From contig JANXTP010000090.1 of the NCBI GenBank assembly GCA_025352345.1, positions 1-33,363 of the forward strand: DNA of 33,363 nucleotides, written 5' to 3'. Shown piece by piece: positions 14,391 through 22,405 of this stretch. Position 1 is the stretch's first letter. The number at the start of each line of letters is the position of its first letter. This DNA comes from Burkholderiales bacterium. GTDB lineage: Bacteria > Pseudomonadota > Gammaproteobacteria > Burkholderiales > Burkholderiaceae_C. A program made the position numbers and the translations under genes. The notes beneath the pieces were generated by a model, which was not told where the DNA came from, did no database searches, and saw nothing but the letters and a program-made list of their open reading frames with translations.

Positions 14391-15635
14391 ATGCAGCATG
14401 TCGACGCGGTGATCATCGGCGCCGGCGCCGCCGGGCTGCATTGCGCGGCGATCGCCGGACAGCGCGGCTTGCGGGTCCTGCTGATCGACCATGCCGAGCG
14501 GGTGGCCGAGAAGATCCGCATCTCCGGTGGCGGGCGCTGCAACTTCACCAACCGCGACACCACGCCGGCCCAGTTCCTGTCGGCCAACCCGGCGTTCTGC
14601 CGCTCGGCGCTGGCCCGCTACACACCTACCGATTTCATCGCGCTGCTGCAGCGACACCGCATCGCCTTTCACGAAAAGCACAAGGGTCAGCTGTTCTGCG
14701 ACGAGTCCAGCGAAGACATCATCGCTATGCTGCTACGCGAGTGCGACGCCGGGGCGGTGACGCGCTGGCAGTCCTGCGCGGTGCACTCAGTCGCGCAAGG
14801 CGCCAGCGGCTTCGAGATCGCCACCGACCGCGGAACGGTGCGCGCCGCGCGCGTGGTCGTCGCGACCGGAGGCCTGTCGATCCCGAAGATCGGCGCCACC
14901 GACTTCGGCCACCGCCTGGCGCGCCAGTTCGGCCATGCCATCGTCGAGACGCGTCCGGCGCTGGTGCCCTTGACCTTTGACGCCACGGCCTGGCAGCCAT
15001 TCGTCGCGCTCGCTGGCTTGTCGCTGGAGGCGGTCGTGTCCACCGGCGGCGATGGCGGCAACGGTAAACGCCGTGGCAAGAGCGGTGGCGAGTTCACTGA
15101 GGATCTGCTGTTCACCCATCGAGGCCTGAGCGGGCCGGCGGTGCTGCAGATTTCGACCTACTGGCGCCCTGGCACGCCGCTGGTGCTGGACCTGGTGCCG
15201 CAGCACGATCTGCAAGGCACGTTGGCCGCGGCCAAGACGACCTCGCGGCGCAAGCTGTCCAACGAGTTGGCCGAATGGTTGCCGCGGCGCCTCGCAGACA
15301 CCTGGCTGCTCACCCACCCGGACATCGCCGACAGGCCGATGCCCGACATGCGCGACCGCGATCTGGCCGCGCTCGCCGCCAGCCTGAAGCAATGGCAACT
15401 CGTGCCCAGCGGCACCGAGGGCTACCGCAAGGCCGAGGTCACTGCCGGTGGCATTGACACCCGGGAGCTCAGTTCGATCACGCTGGAAAGCAGGCGGGTG
15501 CCGGGCCTGCACTTCATCGGCGAGGTGGTCGATGTGACGGGCTGGCTGGGGGGCTACAACTTCCAGTGGGCCTGGGCCAGCGCGGCAGCCTGTGCCGGCG
15601 CGCTGTCGGCGCCTACCAGCACATTGGCTGGTTGA
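14391..15635 (+). CDS. BaiN/HI0933-family FAD-dependent oxidoreductase
   Basis: A 414-residue cytoplasmic flavoprotein of the HI0933/BaiN group, whose natural substrate is unknown in most bacteria. The dinucleotide-binding GAGAAGLHCA is near the N-terminus; KIRISGGGRCNFTN is the family signature; RVVVATGGLSIPKIGATDFG and the C-terminal HFIGEVVDVTGWLGGYNFQ bind FAD. A middle insert of small domains (FTHRGLSGPAVLQIS) is also typical. ATG 14391 is chosen; a TTG six codons earlier (14373) would overlap the toxin gene by 10 bp and neither start has a strong Shine-Dalgarno. BaiN proper acts on bile acids in gut bacteria, but that role cannot be transferred to this organism. Confidence 0.9.
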   Translation: MQHVDAVIIGAGAAGLHCAAIAGQRGLRVLLIDHAERVAEKIRISGGGRCNFTNRDTTPAQFLSANPAFCRSALARYTPTDFIALLQRHRIAFHEKHKGQLFCDESSEDIIAMLLRECDAGAVTRWQSCAVHSVAQGASGFEIATDRGTVRAARVVVATGGLSIPKIGATDFGHRLARQFGHAIVETRPALVPLTFDATAWQPFVALAGLSLEAVVSTGGDGGNGKRRGKSGGEFTEDLLFTHRGLSGPAVLQISTYWRPGTPLVLDLVPQHDLQGTLAAAKTTSRRKLSNELAEWLPRRLADTWLLTHPDIADRPMPDMRDRDLAALAASLKQWQLVPSGTEGYRKAEVTAGGIDTRELSSITLESRRVPGLHFIGEVVDVTGWLGGYNFQWAWASAAACAGALSAPTSTLAG

Positions 15636-15646
15636 AACCGGTCAGG

Positions 15647-15675
15647 TTGCCAGCTTCGGGATGGCTGTCTATAAT
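15647..15675 (+). promoter_or_regulatory. Strong sigma70 promoter of rpsU
   Basis: TTGCCA (15647-15652), a 17-bp spacer and consensus TATAAT (15670-15675). The predicted start near 15682 leaves a leader of about 116 nt before rpsU. Within it GCAAAC (15690-15695) can pair with GTTTGC (15709-15714). No Shine-Dalgarno stronger than GGA is visible near the rpsU ATG, so the structured leader may take part in initiation. Confidence 0.8.
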
Positions 15676-15797
15676 CTCGCGCTTTGCTGGCAAACACGCT
15701 TTGTGGTGGTTTGCTTGCGCGACTCGAGAGTCCGGACCTTCCGTTTCGATGTCGAGCATCCCGCCCCAAGCACATTCAATCTGGATTCAATCGATAC

Positions 15798-16010
15798 ATG
15801 ACTACGATTCGCGTGAAAGAAAACGAGCCATTCGACGTGGCATTGCGCCGCTTCAAGCGCACCATCGAGAAACTCGGCCTGCTGACCGACCTGCGGGCAC
15901 GCGAGTTTTACGAAAAGCCGACCGCCGAGCGCAAGCGCAAGAAGGCAGCGGCAGTGAAGCGCCACTTCAAGCGCGTTCGCAGCATGCAGCTGCCGAAAAA
16001 GCTGTTCTGA
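15798..16010 (+). CDS. rpsU: 30S ribosomal protein S21
   Basis: Small-subunit protein S21, which sits near the anti-Shine-Dalgarno end of 16S rRNA and helps initiation. The 70-residue length and the sequence are textbook: TTIRVKENEPFDVALRRFKR at the start, REFYEKPTAERKRKKAAAVKR in the middle (here Arg/Lys-rich) and a basic end. The frame is open further upstream, but ATG 15798 matches the conserved start. It has its own promoter and terminator, so it is largely a single-gene unit. yqeY follows as in the rpsU-yqeY-dnaG-rpoD cluster, but dnaG and rpoD are absent here. Confidence 0.97.
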   Translation: MTTIRVKENEPFDVALRRFKRTIEKLGLLTDLRAREFYEKPTAERKRKKAAAVKRHFKRVRSMQLPKKLF

Positions 16011-16033
16011 CAGTCTTCTCGCGCCACCGAAAG

Positions 16034-16055
16034 GCCCGCTCTTTGCGGGCTTTTT
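16034..16055 (+). terminator. Rho-independent terminator of rpsU
   Basis: GCCCGC (16034-16039) and GCGGGC (16045-16050) form a 6-bp GC stem with a 5-nt loop, flanked upstream by AAAG and downstream by TTTTTCTTT. It isolates rpsU from yqeY. Confidence 0.9.
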
Positions 16056-16106
16056 CTTTGCCCCGCGGACTTTCCCGCATGATCAACATTCACCGGACGC
16101 GCCACC

Positions 16107-16553
16107 ATGAGCCTGAAAGACCAGATCACCGAGGACATGAAGACCGCGATGCGCGCCAAGGACGCGCCCCGGCTGCTGACGATCCGCGGGCTGCTGGCCG
16201 CCTGCAAGCAGCGCGAGGTCGATGAACGCATCGTCCTCGACGATGCAGCCGTCATCGCCATCATCGACAAGCTGATCAAACAGCGCAAGGACTCGATCTC
16301 GCAGTTTGGCGCCGCCGGCCGCACCGACCTGGTCGACAAGGAAACCGCCGAGCTGACGGTGCTGGAAGGCTACCTGCCGCAGCGCCTCGGTGCCGACGAG
16401 ATCACCGCGCAAGTGCAGGCCATCGTCGCCGAACTTGGTGCCACCGGCCCGGGCGACATGGGCAAGGTGATGGCGGTGGTCAAGGGCCAGCTGGCCGGCA
16501 AGGCCGACATGGGCCTGGTGTCGGCTGCCGTCAAGCAGGCCTTGGCCCGCTGA
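16107..16553 (+). CDS. yqeY: GatB/YqeY domain protein
   Basis: A 148-residue helical protein equal to the YqeY family and to the tail domain of GatB (tRNA amidotransferase). It may bind tRNA, but no catalytic activity is known for free-standing YqeY. The family is recognised from SLKDQITEDMKTAMRAKD at the start, LTIRGLLAACKQREVD, KQRKDSISQF and the C-terminal GDMGKVMAVVKGQLAGKAD with its GKVM and AD elements. It sits after the rpsU terminator with 96 bp between genes and is followed by the DUF442 gene 26 bp downstream, so it probably leads a transcript that can continue to the TRAP permease genes. Confidence 0.95.
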   Translation: MSLKDQITEDMKTAMRAKDAPRLLTIRGLLAACKQREVDERIVLDDAAVIAIIDKLIKQRKDSISQFGAAGRTDLVDKETAELTVLEGYLPQRLGADEITAQVQAIVAELGATGPGDMGKVMAVVKGQLAGKADMGLVSAAVKQALAR

Positions 16554-16579
16554 ACCCACACCCCGCGAGAAGAACCACC

Positions 16580-16924
16580 ATGAGCTTGCCGCCATTGCAA
16601 CCTTTGAGCGCCGACGTCAGCGCCAGCTCCCAGCTCGAACCGGCTGCGATGGCCTTGCTGGCTCAGGCCGGCTTCAAGAGCGTCATCAACAACCGACCGG
16701 ACCACGAAGGCGGCACCGATCAGCCGACCAGCGCCGCGATCGAAGCTGCCGCCATGGCCGCTGGGCTGCGCTACGCGCACCTGCCGGTCGCGCCGGGCTA
16801 CCAGAGCCCGGAAGAGATCGCGAGGTTCCGCGAACTGTTGGACGCGATGCCCAAGCCGCTGTTGGTGTTCTGCCGCACCGGCACCCGCTCGGGCAAGCTG
16901 TTCCAGGCCGCCACCTCGGCCTGA
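16580..16924 (+). CDS. DUF442/TIGR01244 phosphatase-like protein
   Basis: A 114-residue protein of the DUF442 (TIGR01244) family, related to dual-specificity phosphatases and found as the N-terminal domain of Blh-type proteins in sulfide-responsive loci. The active-site loop is VFCRTGTRSGKL. The spacing between cysteine and arginine is C-x4-R, one shorter than the classic phosphatase C-x5-R; as far as I recall this is usual in the family. FKSVINNRPDHE is the conserved upstream strand. Activity is unproven. AGAAG lies upstream of the ATG. No sulfide or metallo-beta-lactamase gene is adjacent; dctQ follows 10 bp downstream. Confidence 0.85.
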   Translation: MSLPPLQPLSADVSASSQLEPAAMALLAQAGFKSVINNRPDHEGGTDQPTSAAIEAAAMAAGLRYAHLPVAPGYQSPEEIARFRELLDAMPKPLLVFCRTGTRSGKLFQAATSA

Positions 16925-16934
16925 TTCAAGCCTG

Positions 16935-17492
16935 GTGCTCAAGCTGCTCAAGCTGTCGCGCCTGATCGACCGGCTGAACGCCACGGTTGGGCGCTGGGTG
17001 GCATGGCTGGTGCTCGCCGCGGTGCTGATCAGCGCCGGCAACGCGGTGGTGCGCAAGCTGCTCAACACCAGCTCGAACGCCTTCCTGGAAATCCAGTGGT
17101 ACCTGTTCGCCGCGGTCTTCCTGCTGGTCGCAGGGGACACGCTGCGCCGTCAGGCACATGTGCGCATCGACGTGCTGTCCGCGCGGCTGTCGAAGCGCGC
17201 ACAGGCCTGGATCGACATCTTCGGTGTGCTGTGCTTTGTGCTGCCGCTGGTCGTGATGGTGATCGGCCTGTCATGGCCGATCGTGGCCCGCGCTTATGCG
17301 ACCGGCGAGATGTCGAACAACGCCGGCGGCCTGATCCGCTGGCCGGTGCTGGCACTGCTGCCGCTGGGCTTTTCGCTGCTGGGGTTGCAGGGCCTGTCTG
17401 AGCTGATCAAGCGGGTGGCCTGGCTGCGCGGCCTGATCGCAGAGCCTGCGGTCGCCCAAGACGACACCGCGGCCGGCAAGGACACCCGCTGA
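16935..17492 (+). CDS. TRAP transporter small permease (DctQ type)
   Basis: Small membrane subunit of a tripartite ATP-independent periplasmic (TRAP) transporter, 185 residues, with four predicted transmembrane helices (about residues 22-40, 52-68, 92-112 and 130-150). The segment NAFLEIQWYLFAAVFLLVAG then the VRIDVL motif near residue 76 is characteristic of the DctQ family. The start is GTG 16935, 10 bp after the preceding gene. Its stop overlaps the dctM start (TGATG), so Q and M are translationally coupled. The substrate cannot be read from this subunit. Confidence 0.92.
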   Translation: MLKLLKLSRLIDRLNATVGRWVAWLVLAAVLISAGNAVVRKLLNTSSNAFLEIQWYLFAAVFLLVAGDTLRRQAHVRIDVLSARLSKRAQAWIDIFGVLCFVLPLVVMVIGLSWPIVARAYATGEMSNNAGGLIRWPVLALLPLGFSLLGLQGLSELIKRVAWLRGLIAEPAVAQDDTAAGKDTR

Positions 17493-19069
17493 TGCACGCG
17501 CTGATCGCCACCAACATCGCGCCGCTGATGTTCGGCTCGCTGGTGATCTTTCTGCTGGTGGGCTACCCGGTGGCGTTCTCGCTGGGCGCCTGCGGGCTGT
17601 TTTATTCGCTGGTCGGGATCGAGCTGGGCCTGCTGCCGGCATCGCTGATGCAAGCGCTGCCGCTGCGCATCGTCGGCATCATGCAGAACGACACGCTGCT
17701 GGCGATTCCGTTCTTCACCTTCATGGGGCTGATCCTCGAACGCTCGGGCATGGCCGAGGACCTGCTGGACACCATCGGCCAGCTGTTTGGGCCGATCCGC
17801 GGAGGCCTCGCCTATGCAGTGATCTTCGTCGGCGCGATGCTGGCGGCCACCACCGGCGTGGTCGCCGCCTCGGTGATCTCGATGGGACTGATCTCGCTGC
17901 CCATCATGCTGCGCTACGGCTACGACCGGCGGGTGGCCAGCGGCGTGATTGCCGCCTCAGGCACGCTGGCACAGATCATCCCGCCGTCGCTGGTGCTGAT
18001 CGTACTGGCCGATCAGTTGGGGCAGAGCGTGGGCGATCTTTATCACGGCGCCTTCGCTCCGGCCTTGATGCTGACCGGGCTGTATGTGCTCTACGTGCTG
18101 GTCATCAGCCTCGTGCGGCCCGAGTGGGTGCCGGCGATGCCTGCCGCAGCGCGCACGCTCGGCGGTCAACCGATGGACTCAGGCTGGCCCTCACAGGTGC
18201 GGCTGTTTGGGCGTGTGGCTCTGGTGCTGGTGCCGCCGCTGACGCTGATCTTCCTGGTGCTGGGCACGATCTTTCTCGGCATTGCCACGCCGACCGAAGG
18301 CGGTGCGATGGGCGCGGTCGGGGCACTCGTCATGGCGATCGTGCGGCACCGGCTCGACATGAGCCTGCTGCGGCAGGCGATGGACAGCACGGCACGGCTG
18401 TCGTGCTTCGTGCTGTTCATCCTGATCGGCTCGACGGTGTTCAGCCTGGCCTTCCAGGCGGTCGACGGGCCGAAATGGGTGGAGCACCTGCTGACCGGGC
18501 TGCCCGGCGGCACGCTGGGCTTCCTGATCGTGGTCAACGTGCTGATTTTCGTGCTGGCCTTCTTCCTCGACTTCTTCGAGCTGGCCTTCATCGTGGTGCC
18601 GTTGCTCGCGCCGGTGGCCGTTGCGCTGGGCATCGACCTGGTGTGGTTCGGTGTGCTGCTGGCGGTGAACATGCAAACCTCGTTCATGCACCCGCCGTTT
18701 GGCTTCGCGCTGTTCTACCTGCGCAGCGTGGCGCCGGAGCGCGAATACACCGACGCGGTGACCGGCCAGCGCATGGCGCCCGTCACCATCGGGCAGATCT
18801 ACCGCGGCGCGATTCCGTTCGTGCTGATTCAGCTGACGACGGTGGCGCTGATCATTGCGTTCCCGCAGCTGGTGTCGCGCGGCGACAAGGAAGTCACCCA
18901 CATCGATGCTGACGCGGTGCTGCAACAGATGCAGACCGATCAGAACACAGTTGACGCCGCAGACGCGGCCAGTGCAGCCGAATCGCACGACCCGCAAACC
19001 GTCGATGAAGATCCGCTGAAAGCGCTGCAGGAGTCGGTCGAGGCCGACCGCAAGGCGCCGCAGAAGTGA
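17492..19069 (+). CDS. TRAP transporter large permease (DctM type)
   Basis: Large membrane subunit of the TRAP importer, which moves the substrate with sodium co-transport by an elevator mechanism. At 525 residues it is longer than the usual 425-440 of DctM; the extra includes a hydrophilic, acidic C-terminal tail of about 60 residues (from DKEVTHIDADAV onward), rich in Asp, Glu, Ala and Gln. The core has about a dozen hydrophobic helices with the conserved AIPFFTFMGLILERSGMA and LAQIIPPSLVLIVLADQLG regions, the latter a hairpin region, and MQTSFMHPPFGFALFYLRS near the end. It overlaps dctQ by one base and converges with the binding-protein gene. Confidence 0.94.
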   Translation: MHALIATNIAPLMFGSLVIFLLVGYPVAFSLGACGLFYSLVGIELGLLPASLMQALPLRIVGIMQNDTLLAIPFFTFMGLILERSGMAEDLLDTIGQLFGPIRGGLAYAVIFVGAMLAATTGVVAASVISMGLISLPIMLRYGYDRRVASGVIAASGTLAQIIPPSLVLIVLADQLGQSVGDLYHGAFAPALMLTGLYVLYVLVISLVRPEWVPAMPAAARTLGGQPMDSGWPSQVRLFGRVALVLVPPLTLIFLVLGTIFLGIATPTEGGAMGAVGALVMAIVRHRLDMSLLRQAMDSTARLSCFVLFILIGSTVFSLAFQAVDGPKWVEHLLTGLPGGTLGFLIVVNVLIFVLAFFLDFFELAFIVVPLLAPVAVALGIDLVWFGVLLAVNMQTSFMHPPFGFALFYLRSVAPEREYTDAVTGQRMAPVTIGQIYRGAIPFVLIQLTTVALIIAFPQLVSRGDKEVTHIDADAVLQQMQTDQNTVDAADAASAAESHDPQTVDEDPLKALQESVEADRKAPQK

Positions 19070-19105
19070 CCCGAGAGGACGTGAATCTTCCTGCCTCGCG
19101 GCCTC

Positions 19106-20188
19106 TCAGAGCTTGACGCTCTGCATGTAGCGGTCAAAGCTCGCCTCGGCGAAACGGAACCACAGGTTCTGTTCGCGGCGGAAGGCGGAATAGTCTTCGT
19201 AGACCTTCTTCCAGTTCGGGTTCTTCGCGCTCAGCTCGTCGTAGAGCTGCATCGACTGCTTGAACGCTTCGTCGAGCACCGGCTTCGGAAACGGCAGTAC
19301 CTTCACGCCGGCCTTCACCAGTGACTTCAGCGCGGCCGGGTTCTTCGCGTCGTAGCGGGCCTGCATGTCGATGTGGGCGACCGCAGCGGCCGCTTCGACG
19401 ATCGCCTTGTACTCGGCCGACAACGCCGCGTAGGCCTGGGTGTTGATGAAGAAGTCGACCTGCGGGCCGCCTTCCCACCAGCCGGGGTAGTGGTAGACCG
19501 GTGCGACCTTGTAGAAGCCGAGCTTCTCGTCGTCGTACGGGCCGATCCATTCGGCCGCGTCAATCGTGCCTTTTTCCAGCGCCTGGTAGACCTCGCCGCC
19601 CGGGATGCTCTGCGACACCGCGCCCATGCGTTCGATGACGCGGCCGGCAAAGCCGCCGATGCGCACCTTCAAGCCCTTCATGTCGTCCAGCGACTTGATT
19701 TCCTTGCGGTACCAGCCGCCCATCTGCACGCCGGTGTTGCCGCCGGGGAAATTGATGATGTTGTACCTGGCGTAGAACTCGCGCATCAGCTTCAGGCCAT
19801 TGCCCTGGAAAGTCCAGGCGCTCATCTGGCGTGAATTCAGGCCGAACGGAATGGCAGCACCGATGGCAAAGGTCTCGTCCTTGCCGAAGTAGTAGTACGG
19901 CACCGTGTGCGCCATCTCGACGGTGCCGGCCTGCACGCCGTCGACCACGCCAAACGGCGGCAGCAGTTCACCGCCCGGATGGACGCTGATCTGGAACTTG
20001 CCGCCGGTCATCTCGCCGACCTTCTTCGCAAACAGCTCGGCCGTGCCGAAGATGGTGTCCAGCGACTTTGGAAAACTCGAGGCGAGCCGCCAGCGCAGAC
20101 GGGCCTGGGCGTGGACGATGGCTGGCGCTGCACCGGCGGCCAGCACACCCGCCAGACCACTGTGGTGGATGAATCGACGACGTTGCAT
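19106..20188 (-). CDS. TRAP transporter substrate-binding protein (DctP/TakP-like)
   Basis: Periplasmic binding protein of a TRAP importer, 360 residues. The N-terminus MQRRRFIHHSGLAGVLAAG with the AIVHAQA cleavage region is a twin-arginine-like signal. The mature part has the DctP fold; GGFAGRVIERMGAVSQSIPG contains the conserved Arg that holds the substrate carboxylate, and AEWIGPYDDEKLGFYK and YHYPGWWEGGPQVDFFIN resemble TakP-type proteins that bind 2-oxoacids or lactate as metal complexes. Substrate assignment to a monocarboxylic or 2-oxo acid is inference. It faces the dctQM genes with 36 bp between stop codons; the three subunits very likely work together despite not sharing an operon. 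Confidence 0.9.
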   Translation of the reverse strand: MQRRRFIHHSGLAGVLAAGAAPAIVHAQARLRWRLASSFPKSLDTIFGTAELFAKKVGEMTGGKFQISVHPGGELLPPFGVVDGVQAGTVEMAHTVPYYYFGKDETFAIGAAIPFGLNSRQMSAWTFQGNGLKLMREFYARYNIINFPGGNTGVQMGGWYRKEIKSLDDMKGLKVRIGGFAGRVIERMGAVSQSIPGGEVYQALEKGTIDAAEWIGPYDDEKLGFYKVAPVYHYPGWWEGGPQVDFFINTQAYAALSAEYKAIVEAAAAVAHIDMQARYDAKNPAALKSLVKAGVKVLPFPKPVLDEAFKQSMQLYDELSAKNPNWKKVYEDYSAFRREQNLWFRFAEASFDRYMQSVKL

Positions 20189-20227
20189 GGGCGATGTTCC
20201 GTGAGCGTGCAGGTCGGGACTCGGGCC

Positions 20228-21625
20228 TCAGCTGCCGGCGATCTTCATCGAGTCGATCAGCACCGAGCCGATGGTTTTCCCCCCGGTGGTGTAAGCATCG
20301 GCCCCGACGGCGACGATGCCCTTGAACATCTTCTTCAGGTTGCCGGCGATCGTGATCTCGTTGACCGGATACACGATGCGACCGCGCTCGACCCAGAAGC
20401 CGGCCGCACCGCGCGAATAGTCGCCGGTGACCGGGTTGACGCCCTGCCCCATCAGCTCGATCACGAACAGCCCGCGATCGAGCTTGCGCAACATCGCCGC
20501 GAGATCGTCGCCAGGCTGGGTCAGCCGGCTGGCGAGCGTCAGATTCTGCGAGCCGCCGGCATGGCCGGTGGTGTGCATGCCGAGCTTGCGCGCCGAGTAG
20601 CTCGACAGGAAGTAGCCCTGCGCCACGCCGCCCTTGACGACGTCACGTGCGCGGGTCACCACGCCCTCGTCATCGAACGGCGCGCTGGCCTTGCCGCGCC
20701 GCTGGTGCGGGTCCTCGTGGATGTCGATGTGCTTGGCGAGCACCCGCTTGCCGAGGCTGTCGAGCAGGAAGCTCGACTTGCGGTACAGGGCGCCACCGCT
20801 CGTGGCCTGCACATATGCGCCGAGCAGGCCAGCGGCGACGGTCGATTCGAACAGCACCGACACCTCGCAGGTCTTGACCTTGCGCGACTTCAACCGCGAC
20901 AGCGCGCGCTCGGCAGCGTAGCGGCCAACCGCCTCCGGCGCAGCCAATTCATCGGCCGAGCGCATCGAGCTGTACCAGGCATCGCGCTGCATGTCATCGC
21001 CACGGCGGCCGGGCAGCGAGGCGATCGGCGCCACTGACAGCGAATGCCGCGAGCTCGCGTAGCCGCCGCGAAAATCGCGGCTGTTGCCGGCGAAAAAATG
21101 CGACTGCTGTGCCGACACACCCGCGCCTTCGGAATTGGTGATGCGCGCATCCAGCGTCAGCGCCGCCTGCTCGCAGCGCCGTGCGATGTCGGCCGCGCCA
21201 GCGGCGTCGATGGCCCAGGGGTGAAACAGGTCGAGGTCACGCGTGGCAGCTTCGCCCATGGCCAGGTCAGCGGCGTCGGGCAGGCCGGCCGCCGGGTCGT
21301 CGGCGGTGAAGCGGGCGATGTCGTGTGCGGCGCGCACCGTCTGTTCGAGTGCCGCGCGCGAGAAGTCGGAGGTGCTCGCATTGCCGCGCCGCTGGCCGAT
21401 GTAGACCGACACGCTGATCGACTTGTCGCGATTGCGCTCGACGTTCTCGATCTCACCCTTGCGCACCGACACCGACAGGCCGACGCCCTCGGACACCTCG
21501 GCGCCGGCATCGCTGGCACCGATCTGGGCGGCGAACTTCAGCGCGTCATCGACCAGTTGCTGGAAGTCGGCACGGACGTACGCGAAGCCGGTGGACGCAG
21601 ATGACGACAAGCTCTTTGGGGACAT
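20228..21625 (-). CDS. pmbA: Metalloprotease regulator/subunit PmbA (TldE)
   Basis: The PmbA/TldE partner of the TldD-TldE protease, which degrades unfolded peptides, processes microcin B17 and acts on CcdA antitoxin. At 465 residues it has the normal size. There is no HExxxH zinc motif, as expected for TldE, which forms the non-catalytic subunit; tldD is not in the window. Recognisable regions are the N-terminal SVSVRKGEIENVERNRDKSI, VLFESTVAAGLLGAYV, and the C-terminal GQGVNPVTGDYSRGAAGFWV and VNEITIAGNLKKMF. ATG 21625 is taken in place of an earlier in-frame ATG because the extra residues are unlike the family. It diverges from yjgA, the standard partner arrangement. Confidence 0.95.
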   Translation of the reverse strand: MSPKSLSSSASTGFAYVRADFQQLVDDALKFAAQIGASDAGAEVSEGVGLSVSVRKGEIENVERNRDKSISVSVYIGQRRGNASTSDFSRAALEQTVRAAHDIARFTADDPAAGLPDAADLAMGEAATRDLDLFHPWAIDAAGAADIARRCEQAALTLDARITNSEGAGVSAQQSHFFAGNSRDFRGGYASSRHSLSVAPIASLPGRRGDDMQRDAWYSSMRSADELAAPEAVGRYAAERALSRLKSRKVKTCEVSVLFESTVAAGLLGAYVQATSGGALYRKSSFLLDSLGKRVLAKHIDIHEDPHQRRGKASAPFDDEGVVTRARDVVKGGVAQGYFLSSYSARKLGMHTTGHAGGSQNLTLASRLTQPGDDLAAMLRKLDRGLFVIELMGQGVNPVTGDYSRGAAGFWVERGRIVYPVNEITIAGNLKKMFKGIVAVGADAYTTGGKTIGSVLIDSMKIAGS

Positions 21626-21817
21626 GGGTGGGGGATGTCGGTTGGTGTGCGGCGCAGGCCGCAACAGGAACAGGAACAGGGAATCGGGATTTCGGTCGCC
21701 TCCACGCGGGCATCGAGTTCCCGGCGCTTGACAATCCCATGGCTATGATACCCAGCGGCTTTTCAGCGGCGGGTGCATTCTGCGCTTCGCCCTGCGCCCC
21801 GCTTTCGCAGTCGACCC

Positions 21818-22384
21818 ATGCCACACAACGAGTCACCAGACCCCGCCGACGCCGAACCGATCCCAGCCTGGCTGACCCGCCCGAGCAAGACACGGCGCAA
21901 GAAGGATTCGCACGATCTGCAGGACCTGGGCGTGGCGCTGGTCGAGATGCCGGACAACCGGCTGGTCGACTTGCCGATGGACGAGATCCTGCTCGATGCG
22001 ATCCGCCAGTACCGCGGCACCAAGACACACGAAGGCCGACGCCGCCAGATGCAGTACATCGGCAAGCTGATGCGCCGCAGCGATCCCGAGCCGCTGCGTG
22101 AAGCGGTCGCTGCGATGCAGCTCGGTCATGCGAAGGACGCGCTCGCGCTGCACGACGCCGAACGCTGGCGCGCCGAGCTGATCGCCAGCGACGACGCGCT
22201 GACCGCGTGGACCGCCGAACGCCCACAGGCCGATGTGCAGCAGCTGCGCAGCCTGATCCGCGCCGCACGCAAGGACGCCTCGGTACTGCCCGAGCAACGC
22301 AGCGGCAAGGCTTTTCGCGAGCTGTTCAAGTTCATCCGGCAGTACCCAGCGACACCATCGGTGCCGGCCGCTGACGGTGGCTGA
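21818..22384 (+). CDS. darP: Ribosome biogenesis factor YjgA/DarP (DUF615)
   Basis: A 188-residue helical protein of the YjgA (DUF615) family, now called DarP, which binds pre-50S particles and helps assembly of the peptidyl-transferase region. Typical sequences are RPSKTRRKKDSHDLQDLGV, LVDLPMDEILLDAI, GRRRQMQYIGKLMRR and GKAFRELFKFIRQ. The frame is open a little further upstream; ATG 21818 (MPHNESPDP) is preferred. It is divergent from pmbA and 21 bp upstream of mog, so pmbA, darP and mog form the conserved trio seen in many betaproteobacteria. Confidence 0.94.
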   Translation: MPHNESPDPADAEPIPAWLTRPSKTRRKKDSHDLQDLGVALVEMPDNRLVDLPMDEILLDAIRQYRGTKTHEGRRRQMQYIGKLMRRSDPEPLREAVAAMQLGHAKDALALHDAERWRAELIASDDALTAWTAERPQADVQQLRSLIRAARKDASVLPEQRSGKAFRELFKFIRQYPATPSVPAADGG

Positions 22385-22405
22385 CTTCTCTCCATCGGCG
22401 CCAAC

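Noticed and set aside
15566..16225. A 219-codon frame overlapping the flavoprotein end, rpsU and yqeY
   Set aside because: It crosses the rpsU terminator and runs out of frame with rpsU, whose identity is certain.
21728..21749. TTGACA and TATGAT upstream of darP as a promoter
   Set aside because: The hexamers are only 10 bp apart, too close for sigma70; neither finds a partner at 16-18 bp.
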